A stretch of 64,000 nucleotides of DNA from positions 248,001 to 312,000 of the forward strand of contig CAWBSR010000001.1 in assembly GCA_963791545.1 (NCBI GenBank). The letters are read 5' to 3'. This document shows, in pieces, positions 43,616 to 52,952 of this stretch. This DNA is from JALYXV01 sp963791545. Its GTDB lineage: Bacteria; Actinomycetota; Acidimicrobiia; Acidimicrobiales; Palsa-688. Each line of letters starts with the position of its first letter. The stretch's first letter is position 1. The notes beneath the pieces are model-generated. The model did no database searches and was not told the DNA's origin. It saw nothing but the letters and a program-made list of their open reading frames with translations. The position numbers and the translations under genes are program-made.

Positions 43616-43671
43616 CGCCTGGCATCAGCCGTCGCCCAACTCGCCGCCCACATTCCGTTCCACCGGTGGCG

Positions 43672-45537
43672 CTACCGGTGCAGGTCCCAGCTGAGGTTAA
43701 GCGTGCGATCCCAGACGCCGGCCCAGGTCGCCTTGCCTCCGACTGTCCAGCCCGGGGCCTGGACGGTGACGCTCAACGCTGAGGGGTGCAGGCGGGGCTG
43801 CGGTACGAAGCGCAGGTCCAGTCTGCCGTCACGGACTGCGTTGGGAATGACCGTGATGAATACCGCCTGTTTTGTCTCGCCGGCGTAGATCCGATCGAGC
43901 ACCGTGTTGCTTAGTCGTAGCCCGGACTCAGCAACCGACGTCGGTTGATCCGAACCCGAGGGTCCCCACAGCAGACACCAAGCCCAGTACTCGCCGGGCT
44001 GGGTCGTGCCGTAGCCGTCCGGGCCCAACTGATACGACGGCGCAGCGCCGGGCGGAGCCCCGTTGTGGACGATGATGGTGGTACGCACGATGGCGGCCCC
44101 GCTGGCCGTGATCGTCACTGTCTGCTCCGCTGCCGTTCGCACGTAGTAGTCGACTTTGGTGGCATTGCGGTTTTCGATGGCCATGTGAAAGGTCCGGTCG
44201 GCATTGGTGGTGCCGGGACCGCCGCCCAGGCCGACACGCTCCAGGATGCTCTCCTCGGCGGCGACATCGCTCCACACCCGCATATGGCCACCCGCCGCCG
44301 AGTTGGCCAGCTGCTGGGCCAGGGGCAACGGATCGAACGATCCCTGAGACAGCCGGTTGACCACCTCCGTCACTACCTCGGACAACAATTCCTTGCGCAC
44401 TGTCTGCTGGTTGGGAGGGAACGAGTTGTACAGGTCATGAAGGATCACCGTGCCCGCGTTCTCGGCCGTGATCTGCTGATTGACATCGGGCACCGTCACC
44501 GGCCCCACCACGCTCAACAACGACGACAGAGCCGGGACGTCGAGCGCGATGACGCCGTCGATGTTCCCGCCGGTGGCCTGGTGGTACATGTCCTGCATGG
44601 CCTTGGCGCTGAAGTTGAAATCGGCGGTGGCGTTCACCGACTGCCACGTTTGGGTCGGAAAGATGCTGCCGAACACCGAAGCCGTCCCGGCCGGGATGAC
44701 CGTTGGGGCGGGGCTCTTCAGCAGCAGGGTCTTACTGACTCCTTTGCCTGGGATCTGGATAGGGGTCAGAATCGACCCGTGGTCGGTCACCTGCACGTGG
44801 CCGTTGTCGACGGTGAGCAGGGCGTAGGACAAGATGGCGCCCTGATCACGCATCTCGGCGTCGTTCTCCAGAGCGACGAAGTAGTGGCGGACCCCTCCGG
44901 CACCGAGTAGTTGCTGGCCCACGCGGACCGCGTCGGCGTCATTGAGCAACCGTTTGCTGGTCGTGGCGGCCAGGGCGTTGAACTGGCGCCGGGCCCGCCC
45001 TAGCGGACCCAGCAAACCTCGGCGGGGACGGTCGAGCCGGGCGAAAGTGGATCCCGCGTTCCGCAAGTCGTTCTCGAAGATGGCCAGCGATCCGACCGGG
45101 ATCCGGGCGCCATTCACCTTCCCCTGGGCCACCAGCCGGTCGGCCTCAGCCACGAGGTCATGTCCGGTGGTCACCGCAGTCCTGGAGTCGTCGACCAGCC
45201 GCAGCAGCCCCGAGCGCTGGCCCGAAAGGACCGGTATGAAACGGGCCAGCTTCAACGGGAAGGAACTGTCGACGATGCGGCGGGCTACCCCGACCTCGTC
45301 GACCGCGAACGCCAGCTGCTGGGTTGTCGTAGCCCGACCGTCCGCGGTGTTCAGGACGGCGGGATGACCGACGATCTGATCGAGGGTGCCCTTGGCGGAC
45401 ACCAGGCGGTTCCGGGCCGACACGAGGTCCCGGAACCCGGCCCCGGCCAGAATGAGGGCGATAACAAAGATGCCCCCCGCGACCAGCCAGATCATCCTTC
45501 GGCGGGCCCGCCGGCGGCGGCGGGAACGGCCCGGCAC
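43672..45537 (-). CDS. DUF4012 membrane-anchored protein
   Basis: 621 residues. Arg-rich N-terminus and one membrane helix (MIWLVAGGIFVIALILAGAGF), then a large exported region. DUF4012 markers: RHYFVALENDAEMRDQGAILSYALLTV, GVIALDVPALSSLLSVVGPVTVP and RVWSDVAAEESILERVGLGG. These proteins are found within actinobacterial exopolysaccharide loci, role unknown. GTG start; ATG 14 codons on is an alternative. Transcribed opposite to both neighbours. Confidence 0.88.
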   Translation of the reverse strand: MPGRSRRRRRARRRMIWLVAGGIFVIALILAGAGFRDLVSARNRLVSAKGTLDQIVGHPAVLNTADGRATTTQQLAFAVDEVGVARRIVDSSFPLKLARFIPVLSGQRSGLLRLVDDSRTAVTTGHDLVAEADRLVAQGKVNGARIPVGSLAIFENDLRNAGSTFARLDRPRRGLLGPLGRARRQFNALAATTSKRLLNDADAVRVGQQLLGAGGVRHYFVALENDAEMRDQGAILSYALLTVDNGHVQVTDHGSILTPIQIPGKGVSKTLLLKSPAPTVIPAGTASVFGSIFPTQTWQSVNATADFNFSAKAMQDMYHQATGGNIDGVIALDVPALSSLLSVVGPVTVPDVNQQITAENAGTVILHDLYNSFPPNQQTVRKELLSEVVTEVVNRLSQGSFDPLPLAQQLANSAAGGHMRVWSDVAAEESILERVGLGGGPGTTNADRTFHMAIENRNATKVDYYVRTAAEQTVTITASGAAIVRTTIIVHNGAPPGAAPSYQLGPDGYGTTQPGEYWAWCLLWGPSGSDQPTSVAESGLRLSNTVLDRIYAGETKQAVFITVIPNAVRDGRLDLRFVPQPRLHPSALSVTVQAPGWTVGGKATWAGVWDRTLNLSWDLHR

Positions 45538-45736
45538 GCTTAGAAGGCGGGACTGTTCGGGGTGGTCACGATCAGGTCAGTGTAGGATAACGCTCGAGGC
45601 GGGGACCTAGCACCCCGGTTGGCCGCCTGAGACCAGCCATGCGGGGAGCAGTCCACTAAGGTGAGTGCGCTGTGCCTGCACGCTCTGGCCGATTTGCCCA
45701 CTTGCCTTGGCGGGCGTCCGGCGCGCAGGCAGCGAA

Positions 45737-47623
45737 ATGACCGCGGTTCCCCAGGTCGGGCCGTCCCGTCTCGGCCAGCAGCGAGCTGGAGAAGTGGCGG
45801 TCGACCTCCTGGCATGGGCTGTCGCCCTGCTGGCTGCGGTCGTGATGCGTTTCGACTTCCGAGTCAATGACGTCAGCTGGCCTGGCTTCGCCCTGATCCT
45901 CCCGCTGGTCCTTCTCACGCAGATCGTGTCTGGGATTGGCTTCGGCCTCTATATCGGGCGTAGCCGGTACGGGAGCTTCGAAGAGGTAGCCGCCCTGGCC
46001 AAGAGCGTCGGGGTCGCCACGGCAGTGATATTCGTCATCGATGCGGTAGCCGAAACCCCTCACCTGGTGCCACTCAGCACTCCCGTGATCGGGGGATTCA
46101 TCGCCATGGTCCTCATGGCGGGAGTGCGGTACACCCGCCGCTTCGATTCCGAACGGCGCAAGCGTCCCTCGACCGAGGGAGCCGAACGGCTCATCGTCTT
46201 CGGCGCGGGCGGGGGAGGCGCCCAGATGGTGACCGCCATGCTCCGCGATCCGCAGAGCCCCTACCTTCCGGTGGCGCTGATCGACGACGATTTGGCCAAG
46301 CGCAACCTGCGGATCATGGGCGTTCCCGTGGTCGGCACCCGGGACCGTCTGGCCGCGGCGGCCGCGGCCTACCGGGCCCAAGCGGTGCTCATCGCCATTC
46401 CAAGTGCCGGATCGTCGGTCGTCGGCCCGATCAGCAAATTGGTTCACGAGGCCGGGCTCCCGGCCAAGGTGCTGCCTCCGCTCCGGGAGCTGCTGAGCGA
46501 CACGGTCAGTCTGAGCGACATTCGCGACGTCACCCCTGCCGACCTGCTGGGTCGCCACGAGATCAAGACCGATTTGGCCAGCATCGCCGGCTACCTGACC
46601 GGCAAGAAGGTCATGGTCACCGGCGCCGGCGGATCCATCGGCTCGGAACTATGCCGCCAGCTACACCAGTTCGCCCCCACCGAACTGATAATGGTCGATC
46701 GCGATGAATCGGCGCTGCACGCCATCAAGCTCGGCTTGGACGGCCGGGCGCTGATGGACACCCCCGATCTGGTACTCCTCTGCATCCGCAACCGACCGGC
46801 GGTGCGCTCCATGATGCTCGAGCACCGACCCGACGTCGTCTTCCACGCCGCCGCTCTGAAACATCTTCCGATGCTCGAGCAGTACCCCGGCGAGGCCGTG
46901 TTGACCAACGTCTACGGCACCTTGAACTTGCTGGAGGCGGCCGTCGAGGCCGGCGTCACCCGATTCGTCAACATCTCGACTGACAAGGCCGCCGATCCCA
47001 TTAGCGTCCTTGGGTACACCAAACGTGTGGGCGAGCGACTCACGGCATGGATGGCCGGCCAGGCTCGTGGCGTCTACCTCAGCGTCCGCTTCGGCAATGT
47101 CCTGGGCAGTCGCGGGTCGGTGCTCACCAGCCTCCAGGCCCAGCTCGCGGCGGGCGGGCCGCTGACGGTCACCGACCCCAACATCGTCCGGTACTTCATG
47201 ACGATCGAAGAGGCAGTCGAGTTGGTGATCCAGGCGGGCGCCATCGGCTGTCCCGGCGAAGCACTGGTGTTCGACATGGGCGACCCCGTCCGCATCGACG
47301 ACCTGGCCCGCTTCCTCGCCCAGCGCGTCGAGCGGCCCGTCGAGATCGTCTACACCGGTTTGCGGCCCGGCGAAAAGGTCCACGAGGTCCTGCTGGGCAC
47401 GGAGGAGATCGATCACCGCCCGCTTCACCCCCTCATCTCTCAAGTCCCGGTCCCCCCACTGCACCCGGATCTGCTGAGGTCGATCGACGCCCACGCCGCC
47501 CCGTACGAGATCACTGCGGCGCTGAAGCGCCTGGCGGCAACGCCGCGAGAGGACAATGGATCACATGACCCCGACCGCGGTCGCCACCGGGCGGGACAAC
47601 CTAGTTCGCCCGAACGGGCCTAA
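45737..47623 (+). CDS. CapD/WbpM-like UDP-sugar 4,6-dehydratase
   Basis: About 628 residues, membrane-bound nucleotide-sugar dehydratase/epimerase. Four N-terminal membrane segments (about 20-120), a CoA-binding-like Rossmann domain (LIVFGAGGGGAQMV), then the catalytic SDR domain with VMVTGAGGSIGSELCRQL, NISTDKAADP and the unusual Met-for-Tyr-type active site region (GYTKRVGER). C-terminus shows GLRPGEKVHEVLL. It supplies a keto-deoxy sugar precursor for the polysaccharide. ATG 45737 is preferred over upstream frames by normal N-terminus. Confidence 0.92.
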   Translation: MTAVPQVGPSRLGQQRAGEVAVDLLAWAVALLAAVVMRFDFRVNDVSWPGFALILPLVLLTQIVSGIGFGLYIGRSRYGSFEEVAALAKSVGVATAVIFVIDAVAETPHLVPLSTPVIGGFIAMVLMAGVRYTRRFDSERRKRPSTEGAERLIVFGAGGGGAQMVTAMLRDPQSPYLPVALIDDDLAKRNLRIMGVPVVGTRDRLAAAAAAYRAQAVLIAIPSAGSSVVGPISKLVHEAGLPAKVLPPLRELLSDTVSLSDIRDVTPADLLGRHEIKTDLASIAGYLTGKKVMVTGAGGSIGSELCRQLHQFAPTELIMVDRDESALHAIKLGLDGRALMDTPDLVLLCIRNRPAVRSMMLEHRPDVVFHAAALKHLPMLEQYPGEAVLTNVYGTLNLLEAAVEAGVTRFVNISTDKAADPISVLGYTKRVGERLTAWMAGQARGVYLSVRFGNVLGSRGSVLTSLQAQLAAGGPLTVTDPNIVRYFMTIEEAVELVIQAGAIGCPGEALVFDMGDPVRIDDLARFLAQRVERPVEIVYTGLRPGEKVHEVLLGTEEIDHRPLHPLISQVPVPPLHPDLLRSIDAHAAPYEITAALKRLAATPREDNGSHDPDRGRHRAGQPSSPERA

Positions 47624-47689
47624 CCTGCGGCCAAGAAAACATCATGTAACACGAAGTACCCTTGTCGCGGACGGTACCGGGATCTAAGG

Positions 47690-47695
47690 TACTCT
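47690..47695 (+). promoter_or_regulatory. -10 element of LAFTG protein gene
   Basis: TACTCT lies 32 bases before GTG 47728; GGAGGGA in between serves as ribosome site. No convincing -35. Confidence 0.4.
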
Positions 47696-47727
47696 ATGCG
47701 GACTTGACTACGTGGAGGGAGACTGCG

Positions 47728-48300
47728 GTGCCCACGCTTCGGCATAGGTTGGCAGCACTGATAGGAGCCCTCGCGGTGGTCAGCAGTGTCTTTCTGCTCG
47801 GAGGGGCAGCCCAGGCTCAGACGGGTTACCCACCGGGCACGACGACTCTCCCTATCTGCGAGGTCGGCAATGTCGACGCGGGCATCGTCGCCGTCGGCCA
47901 AACTGTCACCTTCACCCTCTGCGGCGGATTTGCGCCCGGTGCCAGCGTCAACGTGACCGTCAACGGGGTGGCCGCCTTGACCAAGACCGCCAACAATGGC
48001 GGCTTCGTCGTAGTAGTTGTGACCGTCACCTCGCAGACGGTCCTCGCTGTCGGCGACCCGGTCAACGTAGCTGCTGTCTGCGGCACCAATACCGTCGTCG
48101 CCACCGGACCCCAGGCCGGCGGCGGCACTGGGTCGTCTACCGGGATCTTCAGGCTGGTGTGCACCTCGACGACGACGACCGAGGAAGGGTTGGCGTTCAC
48201 TGGCGCCAACGTCCTGCGGGCGTTGCTCATCGCTCTGGCTCTGATCGTCGTCGGCGCCCTCTTGGTGTTCTTCCAGCGCCGCCGGCGCCAGACCATCTAA
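47728..48300 (+). CDS. secreted LAFTG cell-surface protein
   Basis: 190 residues. Signal peptide (LIGALAVVSSVFLLGGAAQAQ), a Thr/Val-rich beta domain with four Cys, then LAFTG, a membrane helix and RRRRQ: a variant LPXTG sorting signal for a sortase. The mature part (VGQTVTFTLCGGFAPGASVNVTVNG) looks like an Ig-like adhesive fold. GTG has GGAGGGA 8 bases upstream. Strong terminator hairpin 20 bases downstream. No sortase gene is present in the window. Confidence 0.85.
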   Translation: MPTLRHRLAALIGALAVVSSVFLLGGAAQAQTGYPPGTTTLPICEVGNVDAGIVAVGQTVTFTLCGGFAPGASVNVTVNGVAALTKTANNGGFVVVVVTVTSQTVLAVGDPVNVAAVCGTNTVVATGPQAGGGTGSSTGIFRLVCTSTTTTEEGLAFTGANVLRALLIALALIVVGALLVFFQRRRRQTI

Positions 48301-48319
48301 CCCCAGCCCCCCAGTCGCT

Positions 48320-48356
48320 TGAGAAGGCCCCCACCGGAGACGGCGGGGCCTTCTCA
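48320..48356 (+). terminator. 12-bp stem terminator-like hairpin
   Basis: Arms TGAGAAGGCCCC (48320-48331) and GGGGCCTTCTCA (48345-48356) pair perfectly around a 13-base loop, just after the surface-protein gene. No T-run is present. It abuts the 3' end of the group II intron remnant. Confidence 0.8.
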
Positions 48357-48400
48357 TTGGATCACGGTAGGGACCGCCCTTGCGGGCGGCCCCCCGTGCA

Positions 48401-48433
48401 GATCCCAGCGTGCGCTACTAACGCACTGGGCTC
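48401..48433 (-). ncRNA. group II intron domain V
   Basis: Read on the minus strand: GAGCCCAGTGCG, TTAGTA loop region, CGCACGCTGGGATC. The AGC-type catalytic triad region, two-part stem with bulge and terminal loop match DV layout. The maturase stop TAG falls inside it, as in many bacterial group II introns (RSPVR stop). Confidence 0.75.
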
Positions 48434-48837
48434 CTGCCTCGGATAAGAACGTCGAATCGCACCGCAGGGAACGGGTGCATCACGCGGGCTGGTGGTAGCC
48501 ACCGGTCGACGAGACGGCTCATCCGTGTCCAGTTGAGACGGGTGCGCTGGCTGCGGCGCCGAAGCGCCTTGAACCAGTATCGCCCGACCTGGGTGCGGAA
48601 CGCCGCCACGGCGTCGCTGTTGCCGGGCACGGCGTAGTAGGCGAGGTGACCTCGCACCACGCTCGCCAGCCACTGCCCTTGTTCGGGGATGGGTTGATGT
48701 CGTCGTTGCTTGAGCGAGATGTTGATCTCGCTCAGCTTGGCCCGCATCCTCTTCGAGTCCCACACCTGCTGCTTGGGAATGTCGAACGGCTTGGCCTGCG
48801 ACGTTGGCATTGTCCTTCTCGCCTCCTCCCAGGGCAT
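48418..48837 (-). pseudogene. group II intron reverse transcriptase/maturase, internally deleted
   Basis: 139 residues. The first part (PTSQAKPFDIPKQQVWD) matches the extreme N-terminus of intron-encoded RTs. The sequence then jumps in frame to the maturase/X region (KRMRAKLSEINISLKQRRHQ, VVRGHLAYYAVPGNSDAVAAFRTQVGRYW) and ends RFDVLIRGRSPVR. The RT fingers-palm region with YADD is missing, roughly 300 residues. The clean in-frame junction suggests one deletion. Reverse transcription is impossible; residual splicing help is conceivable. Confidence 0.82.
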
Positions 48838-49394
48838 CCCCCGGTTGAACGAATCGAACAGTCCTGGTGAGCCGGCCCCTTGGCTCCACCCCCACCCCAG
48901 CGAGCAGAGGTCTCCCAGCTACTACGGGCCGGTCCGCCGGCAAGCGCCGCATCGGTACTCAGTGCCTACGGTTGCTGCCTCGGCACGCTCCCTCTCGCCG
49001 GCCGGGTGGCTAAACAAGCCCAAGTGAACGGCCGAGACGGTATCGACGCTCGCCTTCTCACGTTCCGTGCGAAAGCCGCAGACCAGGCTCACGCCGCCTG
49101 CACGCCGGGCACCACCTGGCCAGTAGACGGGACGCCCGCCAGGCTCATCCCGGGAGAATTCAGCGGCCCCCCGGTTTCGATGCCACCCAAAACTTACGAC
49201 GCTTCAACGGCGACACCCAGCAGCACCGGGTGCTCTGGAACGTCTTCCTGGTCCCCAACTGACACGATCACGTCGTGCCTTTTCTCTGACGCTCACCACG
49301 ACGGTCTTCAGCCAACGCAGCTCAGATCAGAGCGGTTTGACGCCTACCCCCGTTGGTCGACGCCGGAGGGCCAACGATCCTCCATCTTTCGCAC

Positions 49395-49732
49395 AGCACC
49401 GCTTCAGGAAGCTCTCCTACATAAGCACCTCCCTCCGCGTTCGTGACCCAAGTGAACAGTTACCACCGATTGGCCTACAGCACTTCTCATCTTGGATGTA
49501 TTGAACTAATGAGGCGGGCAGGACAGCAAGCCACCGTACTCATGGCCGCCGAGTTCAAATTGGCCGTCGGCTTCGATGGCTGGGTGATTTTGGCTCGAGG
49601 AGAACGCGGACCAGGCAAAGCCCCTGGGTGGATTAGTGCGATCGGACACAGGTTGCCAAGTGCTATCGGCACCGGGGTAGGATCTTCCGATGACAGCGAG
49701 CACGGTCACTGGCACGCCTTCCGTCGCCTCGC
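49395..49732. other. gap with possible promoter, no gene seen
   Basis: 338 bases of lower GC before the acyltransferase. Open frames here have no recognisable content. TTGCCA at 49653 and TAGGAT at 49678 are spaced 19 bases and could serve the acyltransferase. Confidence 0.4.
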
Positions 49733-50935
49733 GTGGATGGCGCTCCGAAGTGGAAAACAACGAGCGTGCCTCGTAACGAACGCCACGGGGGTAGCAACCC
49801 ACATAGCAAGAGTTCCTTCCCCCTTACGAACAATTTTGACATCCTGAGACTGTTGGCCGCGGTTCAAGTCGTGTACTTTCACGTTCTATTCCACCTGAAA
49901 CCTCAAATAGGTCTACTGTCAACTCCAATACGGTGGGCCCTTGGGCCACTGACGGGTGTCCCTATCTTCTTCATCATTAGCGGGTTCTTGGTCTCGACTT
50001 CATTTGAGCGCAGCGAGGACGTCAGAAGTTACATCCGGAAGCGGTTAGTACGCATTTATCCCGCCCTCTGGGTCTGTCTTGCAATCACGGTTATTCTCCT
50101 AGGCTTTGCGGGTGTACTAAGTCCCATCGGATGGTCAACTAACTTCGCCGCATGGATGATTGCTCAGTTATCGATCGGTCAATCCCTGCACCTAATGGCA
50201 TTTCGCTCATTCGGCACCGGTATCCCAAATGGGAGCCTGTGGACCATTTCCGTCGAATTCCTGTTTTACCTGGGACTCCCTATTCTGTACTTCATCATTG
50301 ACCGACTATCGCGGATAGCAGCGAACGGCGTAATGATCACTCTTGGCTTGTCATCGTTCTTTGTCGCCACCATGCTTATACGAGACGATCCCAACAGCCA
50401 CATGGGTGTCACTAAACTACTCAATCAGACACCGATCCCCTTTCTTTATCTCTTTCTACTTGGGATTCTGTGCCAGCGGAACTTTTCGAGTTTGGCGCGA
50501 TGGACGATCGGCAGAGCTATTTGGTGGGCAGTGGCCTATTACCTCCTTGCAGGTGCGCTAAAGAGCCAACCCTGCACCGTTCCCCTCGGGTGGTGTCCTC
50601 AGCAGGCGGCCATACCGGACGCCGGCTTGTTTCTAACCTCGCAACTCGTGTTAGCTGGTCTGATTCTTGCCGTCGCCTTTTCGGCGTGTTCCCTAAGTGC
50701 TCGCCTGCTCAGGGGCAACGATGTATCCTACGGTACCTACCTGTATCACATGCTAATTGTTAATGTTGCGTTTGGCTCGGGTCTGACAGGGAATGGATGG
50801 CTGGTGCCTCTCGTTCTTTCGAGCTCGCTGGGAGCGGGATGGCTATCGTGGCGATTGGTGGAACGCCCCGCCCTAGACCGCTGGAAAGCAAGGAGGACGT
50901 TTTCCGGCGAAACACATTCGCGGCCCGATGGATGA
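49733..50935 (+). CDS. acyltransferase 3 family membrane protein (OafA-like)
   Basis: 400 residues with about ten membrane segments. O-acetylation or other acyl transfer to surface sugars. Seen: NNFDILRLLAAVQVVYFHV (catalytic His-type motif region), FFIISGFLVSTSF, RKRLVRIYPALWV, and GSLWTISVEFLFYLGLPIL, all diagnostic of the family. GTG 49733 or GTG 49766 as start. Codons are notably A/T-rich at third positions compared with the flanks, indicating acquisition from elsewhere. Confidence 0.92.
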   Translation: MDGAPKWKTTSVPRNERHGGSNPHSKSSFPLTNNFDILRLLAAVQVVYFHVLFHLKPQIGLLSTPIRWALGPLTGVPIFFIISGFLVSTSFERSEDVRSYIRKRLVRIYPALWVCLAITVILLGFAGVLSPIGWSTNFAAWMIAQLSIGQSLHLMAFRSFGTGIPNGSLWTISVEFLFYLGLPILYFIIDRLSRIAANGVMITLGLSSFFVATMLIRDDPNSHMGVTKLLNQTPIPFLYLFLLGILCQRNFSSLARWTIGRAIWWAVAYYLLAGALKSQPCTVPLGWCPQQAAIPDAGLFLTSQLVLAGLILAVAFSACSLSARLLRGNDVSYGTYLYHMLIVNVAFGSGLTGNGWLVPLVLSSSLGAGWLSWRLVERPALDRWKARRTFSGETHSRPDG

Positions 50936-50974
50936 TGCAAATCCTGTCTCCAGTGCACTGGCTGGCCGGAAGTT

Positions 50975-51620
50975 GTTGTTCTCAATCCGCCAGTTCTCGA
51001 CTGACCCGGGTCTCGAGGAGCGACCCGAACTCCTCGGTCGCCGCAAGCCGTGGTGAAGCGACGGTCGCCGTCGAGGTGAAGATGGCGCCACAGCCCTGGG
51101 ATGGGCGGTGATGAAGGCCTGGGCCAGGACTTGCTGGATGTTGAGCAGCTCGTCTCGGTCCCGGCCGTTGAAGCTCCCCACGAACGGGTTCTCCCACGGG
51201 CATCCTGGTTCGATGACTCGTGCCCGTAGCGGACAACCGGCGACAGTCCCGCAGTGCCCAGGCGGTGAGCTAGGGTGCGTTATCCATGCGCAGGAAGCCC
51301 CCCGTTCGGTTACGAGAGCCTCGATAGTGGCCACGACCTGATCGGCGTCGCAGGAGCGGCCGGCACGCATAGCCTCCCGGGTGTGCTTGTCGACGACGTT
51401 GAGTTACTTGAGACGCCGCCGGCCGGCGGTCTCTCCTTGAGCATCGCCTTGTGGAGCTGCGCCTTGGCCAACAACGGTCCGGGATTTGACGGGAGGTCGT
51501 ATGCCGATTGGCGACTGTTTCGCCACTAGCCACCGGCAGTGGCCGTACCCAGCGGCGAACCTTTGAGGACCGCGGCCGCGTACAGCAACCCGGCCGGGGT
51601 CGGGGGCACATGGCTGCCTG
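50975..51620 (-). pseudogene. decayed IS3-family transposase (OrfB integrase core)
   Basis: Fragments in several frames on the minus strand: LNVVDKHTREAM (start of the core, near 51400), VVATIEALVTERGA, then RVIEPGCPWENPFVGSFNGRDRDELLN and EEFGSLLETRV, which match the C-terminal DDE core of IS3-type OrfB. Frameshifts separate them and the N-terminal half is not found. No terminal repeats are evident. The 40 bases between the acyltransferase stop and this remnant hold nothing. Confidence 0.75.
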
Positions 51621-51926
51621 AAGGGTGTTTCACGGCGATCAATCATGCACCGGGCTGGCTCAGGCTCTCCACCATGGCGGCGCTAACGTGGCAGTATCGG
51701 TGAGTGATCCTTGCGCTTGCACGTACCTCGACACCCGTAGCGACATGCCCCACGGCAGCGTCTCTCTCGGTTCTTATGGCGCCCATGGCGCTCTCAGGCC
51801 AACAGGAACAATGTTGCTGATGGCCTCAGAGATCGAGGTGTTCAAGAGATCGTTGCCAGATCTCCTGTCACCTCCGCCGTCCCCCCGAGACCATGCGACG
51901 CCAGGTCCGCCCGGGACGACAGGATC
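51621..51926. other. gap without recognised gene
   Basis: 306 bases. An open frame runs through it and overlaps the next GTG, but its translation shows no domain and mixed codon use. I see no RNA gene or clear promoter. Confidence 0.4.
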
Positions 51927-52913
51927 GTGACACGTCCGCAGAAGCTGGCTGTCCTAGGCGCCAGCGGATTCATCGGATCGGCATTGATCGGCTACGGTCG
52001 TGGTCACGGCTTTGACGTCACACCGATCGTGATACCCCGGGTGAAGGAAACTGGCGCGGGGGGAGCTTCCATCGCCGAAGCCGTGGAGCTGTGGTGCCTC
52101 ACCAACAAGGCTGCCTTTGACGGACTGTGCGACTCGCTGGCGCCGTACCAGGTTGTTGTCAATGCCGCCGGCGACGCAAGAGCAGCAAGCCGCCCGACTC
52201 CCGCCTTGAGAACGTCTAACGCTGTTCTACCGGCAATCATGGCGCGAGCAGCTCGCCTGAGCGGAGTTCGCCGCCTCGTGCACATCAGCAGTGCCGCGGT
52301 CCAGGGGCGCCTCGACTCGCTCGACGAGAGCGAATATCGATCGCCCTTGTCACCGTACGCCGCTTCAAAGGCAGAAGGAGAGCGAGCGCTGTTTGAGGCG
52401 GACCGATCGCAAGACGAGGTGCGTACCGAGCTACTGGTATATCGACCGACCTCCGTTCAGGCTGTCGGCCGCCGAGCGACGCGGACATTCGCGCGCGTGA
52501 TGAGTTGCCTACCGGTCGTCCCCCTCGTCGGATCAGGCGATCAACAGGTACCAGTAGCGTTACTCGACAACGTCTCGGCAGGGATACTCTTCGCCGCCCA
52601 CATGCCCAACTTCACCCCGATCGTGCTCCAGCCAAGTGAAGGCATGACTGCGCGGCGACTGGCAAAGTTGTTCGGCGCTCGCCGGACACTCGCAGTTCCG
52701 GCGCCCGCGGCCACCTTTGCTCTCGACCAGGCCGCTCGGGCCACCCGCCGCTCTGCCACTGGCACTTCTCACGTTCGGTGGTTGGAATTGATGCTTCGCG
52801 GGCAACGTGTGGAGGCCAAAGCACTTAGTGATGCCGGCTTCACCCTCCCAGTCGGCTCTGAAGGTTGGGAAGCCATCGCAAGAACCGAACAAGCGCGACG
52901 CCAAGGTTCATGA
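51927..52913 (+). CDS. NAD-dependent epimerase/dehydratase (SDR)
   Basis: 328 residues from GTG. Rossmann start LAVLGASGFIGSALI, HISSAAVQG as the Ser site and YAASKAEGE as the Tyr-Lys site, so the catalytic set is complete. YRPTSVQAVG takes the place of the usual RPxxVYG. Probably a nucleotide-sugar epimerase or reductase for the polysaccharide repeat. It is followed after 39 bases by a glycosyltransferase in the same direction. Codon use is intermediate between the host and the low-GC island. Confidence 0.88.
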   Translation: MTRPQKLAVLGASGFIGSALIGYGRGHGFDVTPIVIPRVKETGAGGASIAEAVELWCLTNKAAFDGLCDSLAPYQVVVNAAGDARAASRPTPALRTSNAVLPAIMARAARLSGVRRLVHISSAAVQGRLDSLDESEYRSPLSPYAASKAEGERALFEADRSQDEVRTELLVYRPTSVQAVGRRATRTFARVMSCLPVVPLVGSGDQQVPVALLDNVSAGILFAAHMPNFTPIVLQPSEGMTARRLAKLFGARRTLAVPAPAATFALDQAARATRRSATGTSHVRWLELMLRGQRVEAKALSDAGFTLPVGSEGWEAIARTEQARRQGS

Positions 52914-52952
52914 TCGCCGACCACGGAGTCGCCGTCTGGTGGTGAGCCAGCG

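Larger units (their letters stand above)
48361..49394 (-). mobile_element. group II intron with internal RT deletion
   Basis: On the minus strand a GTGCG motif at 49394-49390 (group II 5' end consensus GTGYG) precedes about 550 bases of non-coding structured sequence, a short maturase ORF (48418-48837), a domain V hairpin (48401-48433) and a domain VI-like hairpin ending near 48361. A full intron of this type is about 2 kb; this one is near 1 kb because the reverse-transcriptase core is missing. The 3' end and DV are clear; the 5' boundary is inferred. Confidence 0.7.

Noticed and set aside
49443..49847. 134-codon open frame before the acyltransferase
   Set aside because: No recognisable domain, overlaps the acyltransferase start in another frame, and codon use is unconvincing.
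51625..51930. 101-codon open frame overlapping the epimerase start
   Set aside because: The GTGA-like overlap is suggestive, but the translation shows no structure and the region follows transposase debris.
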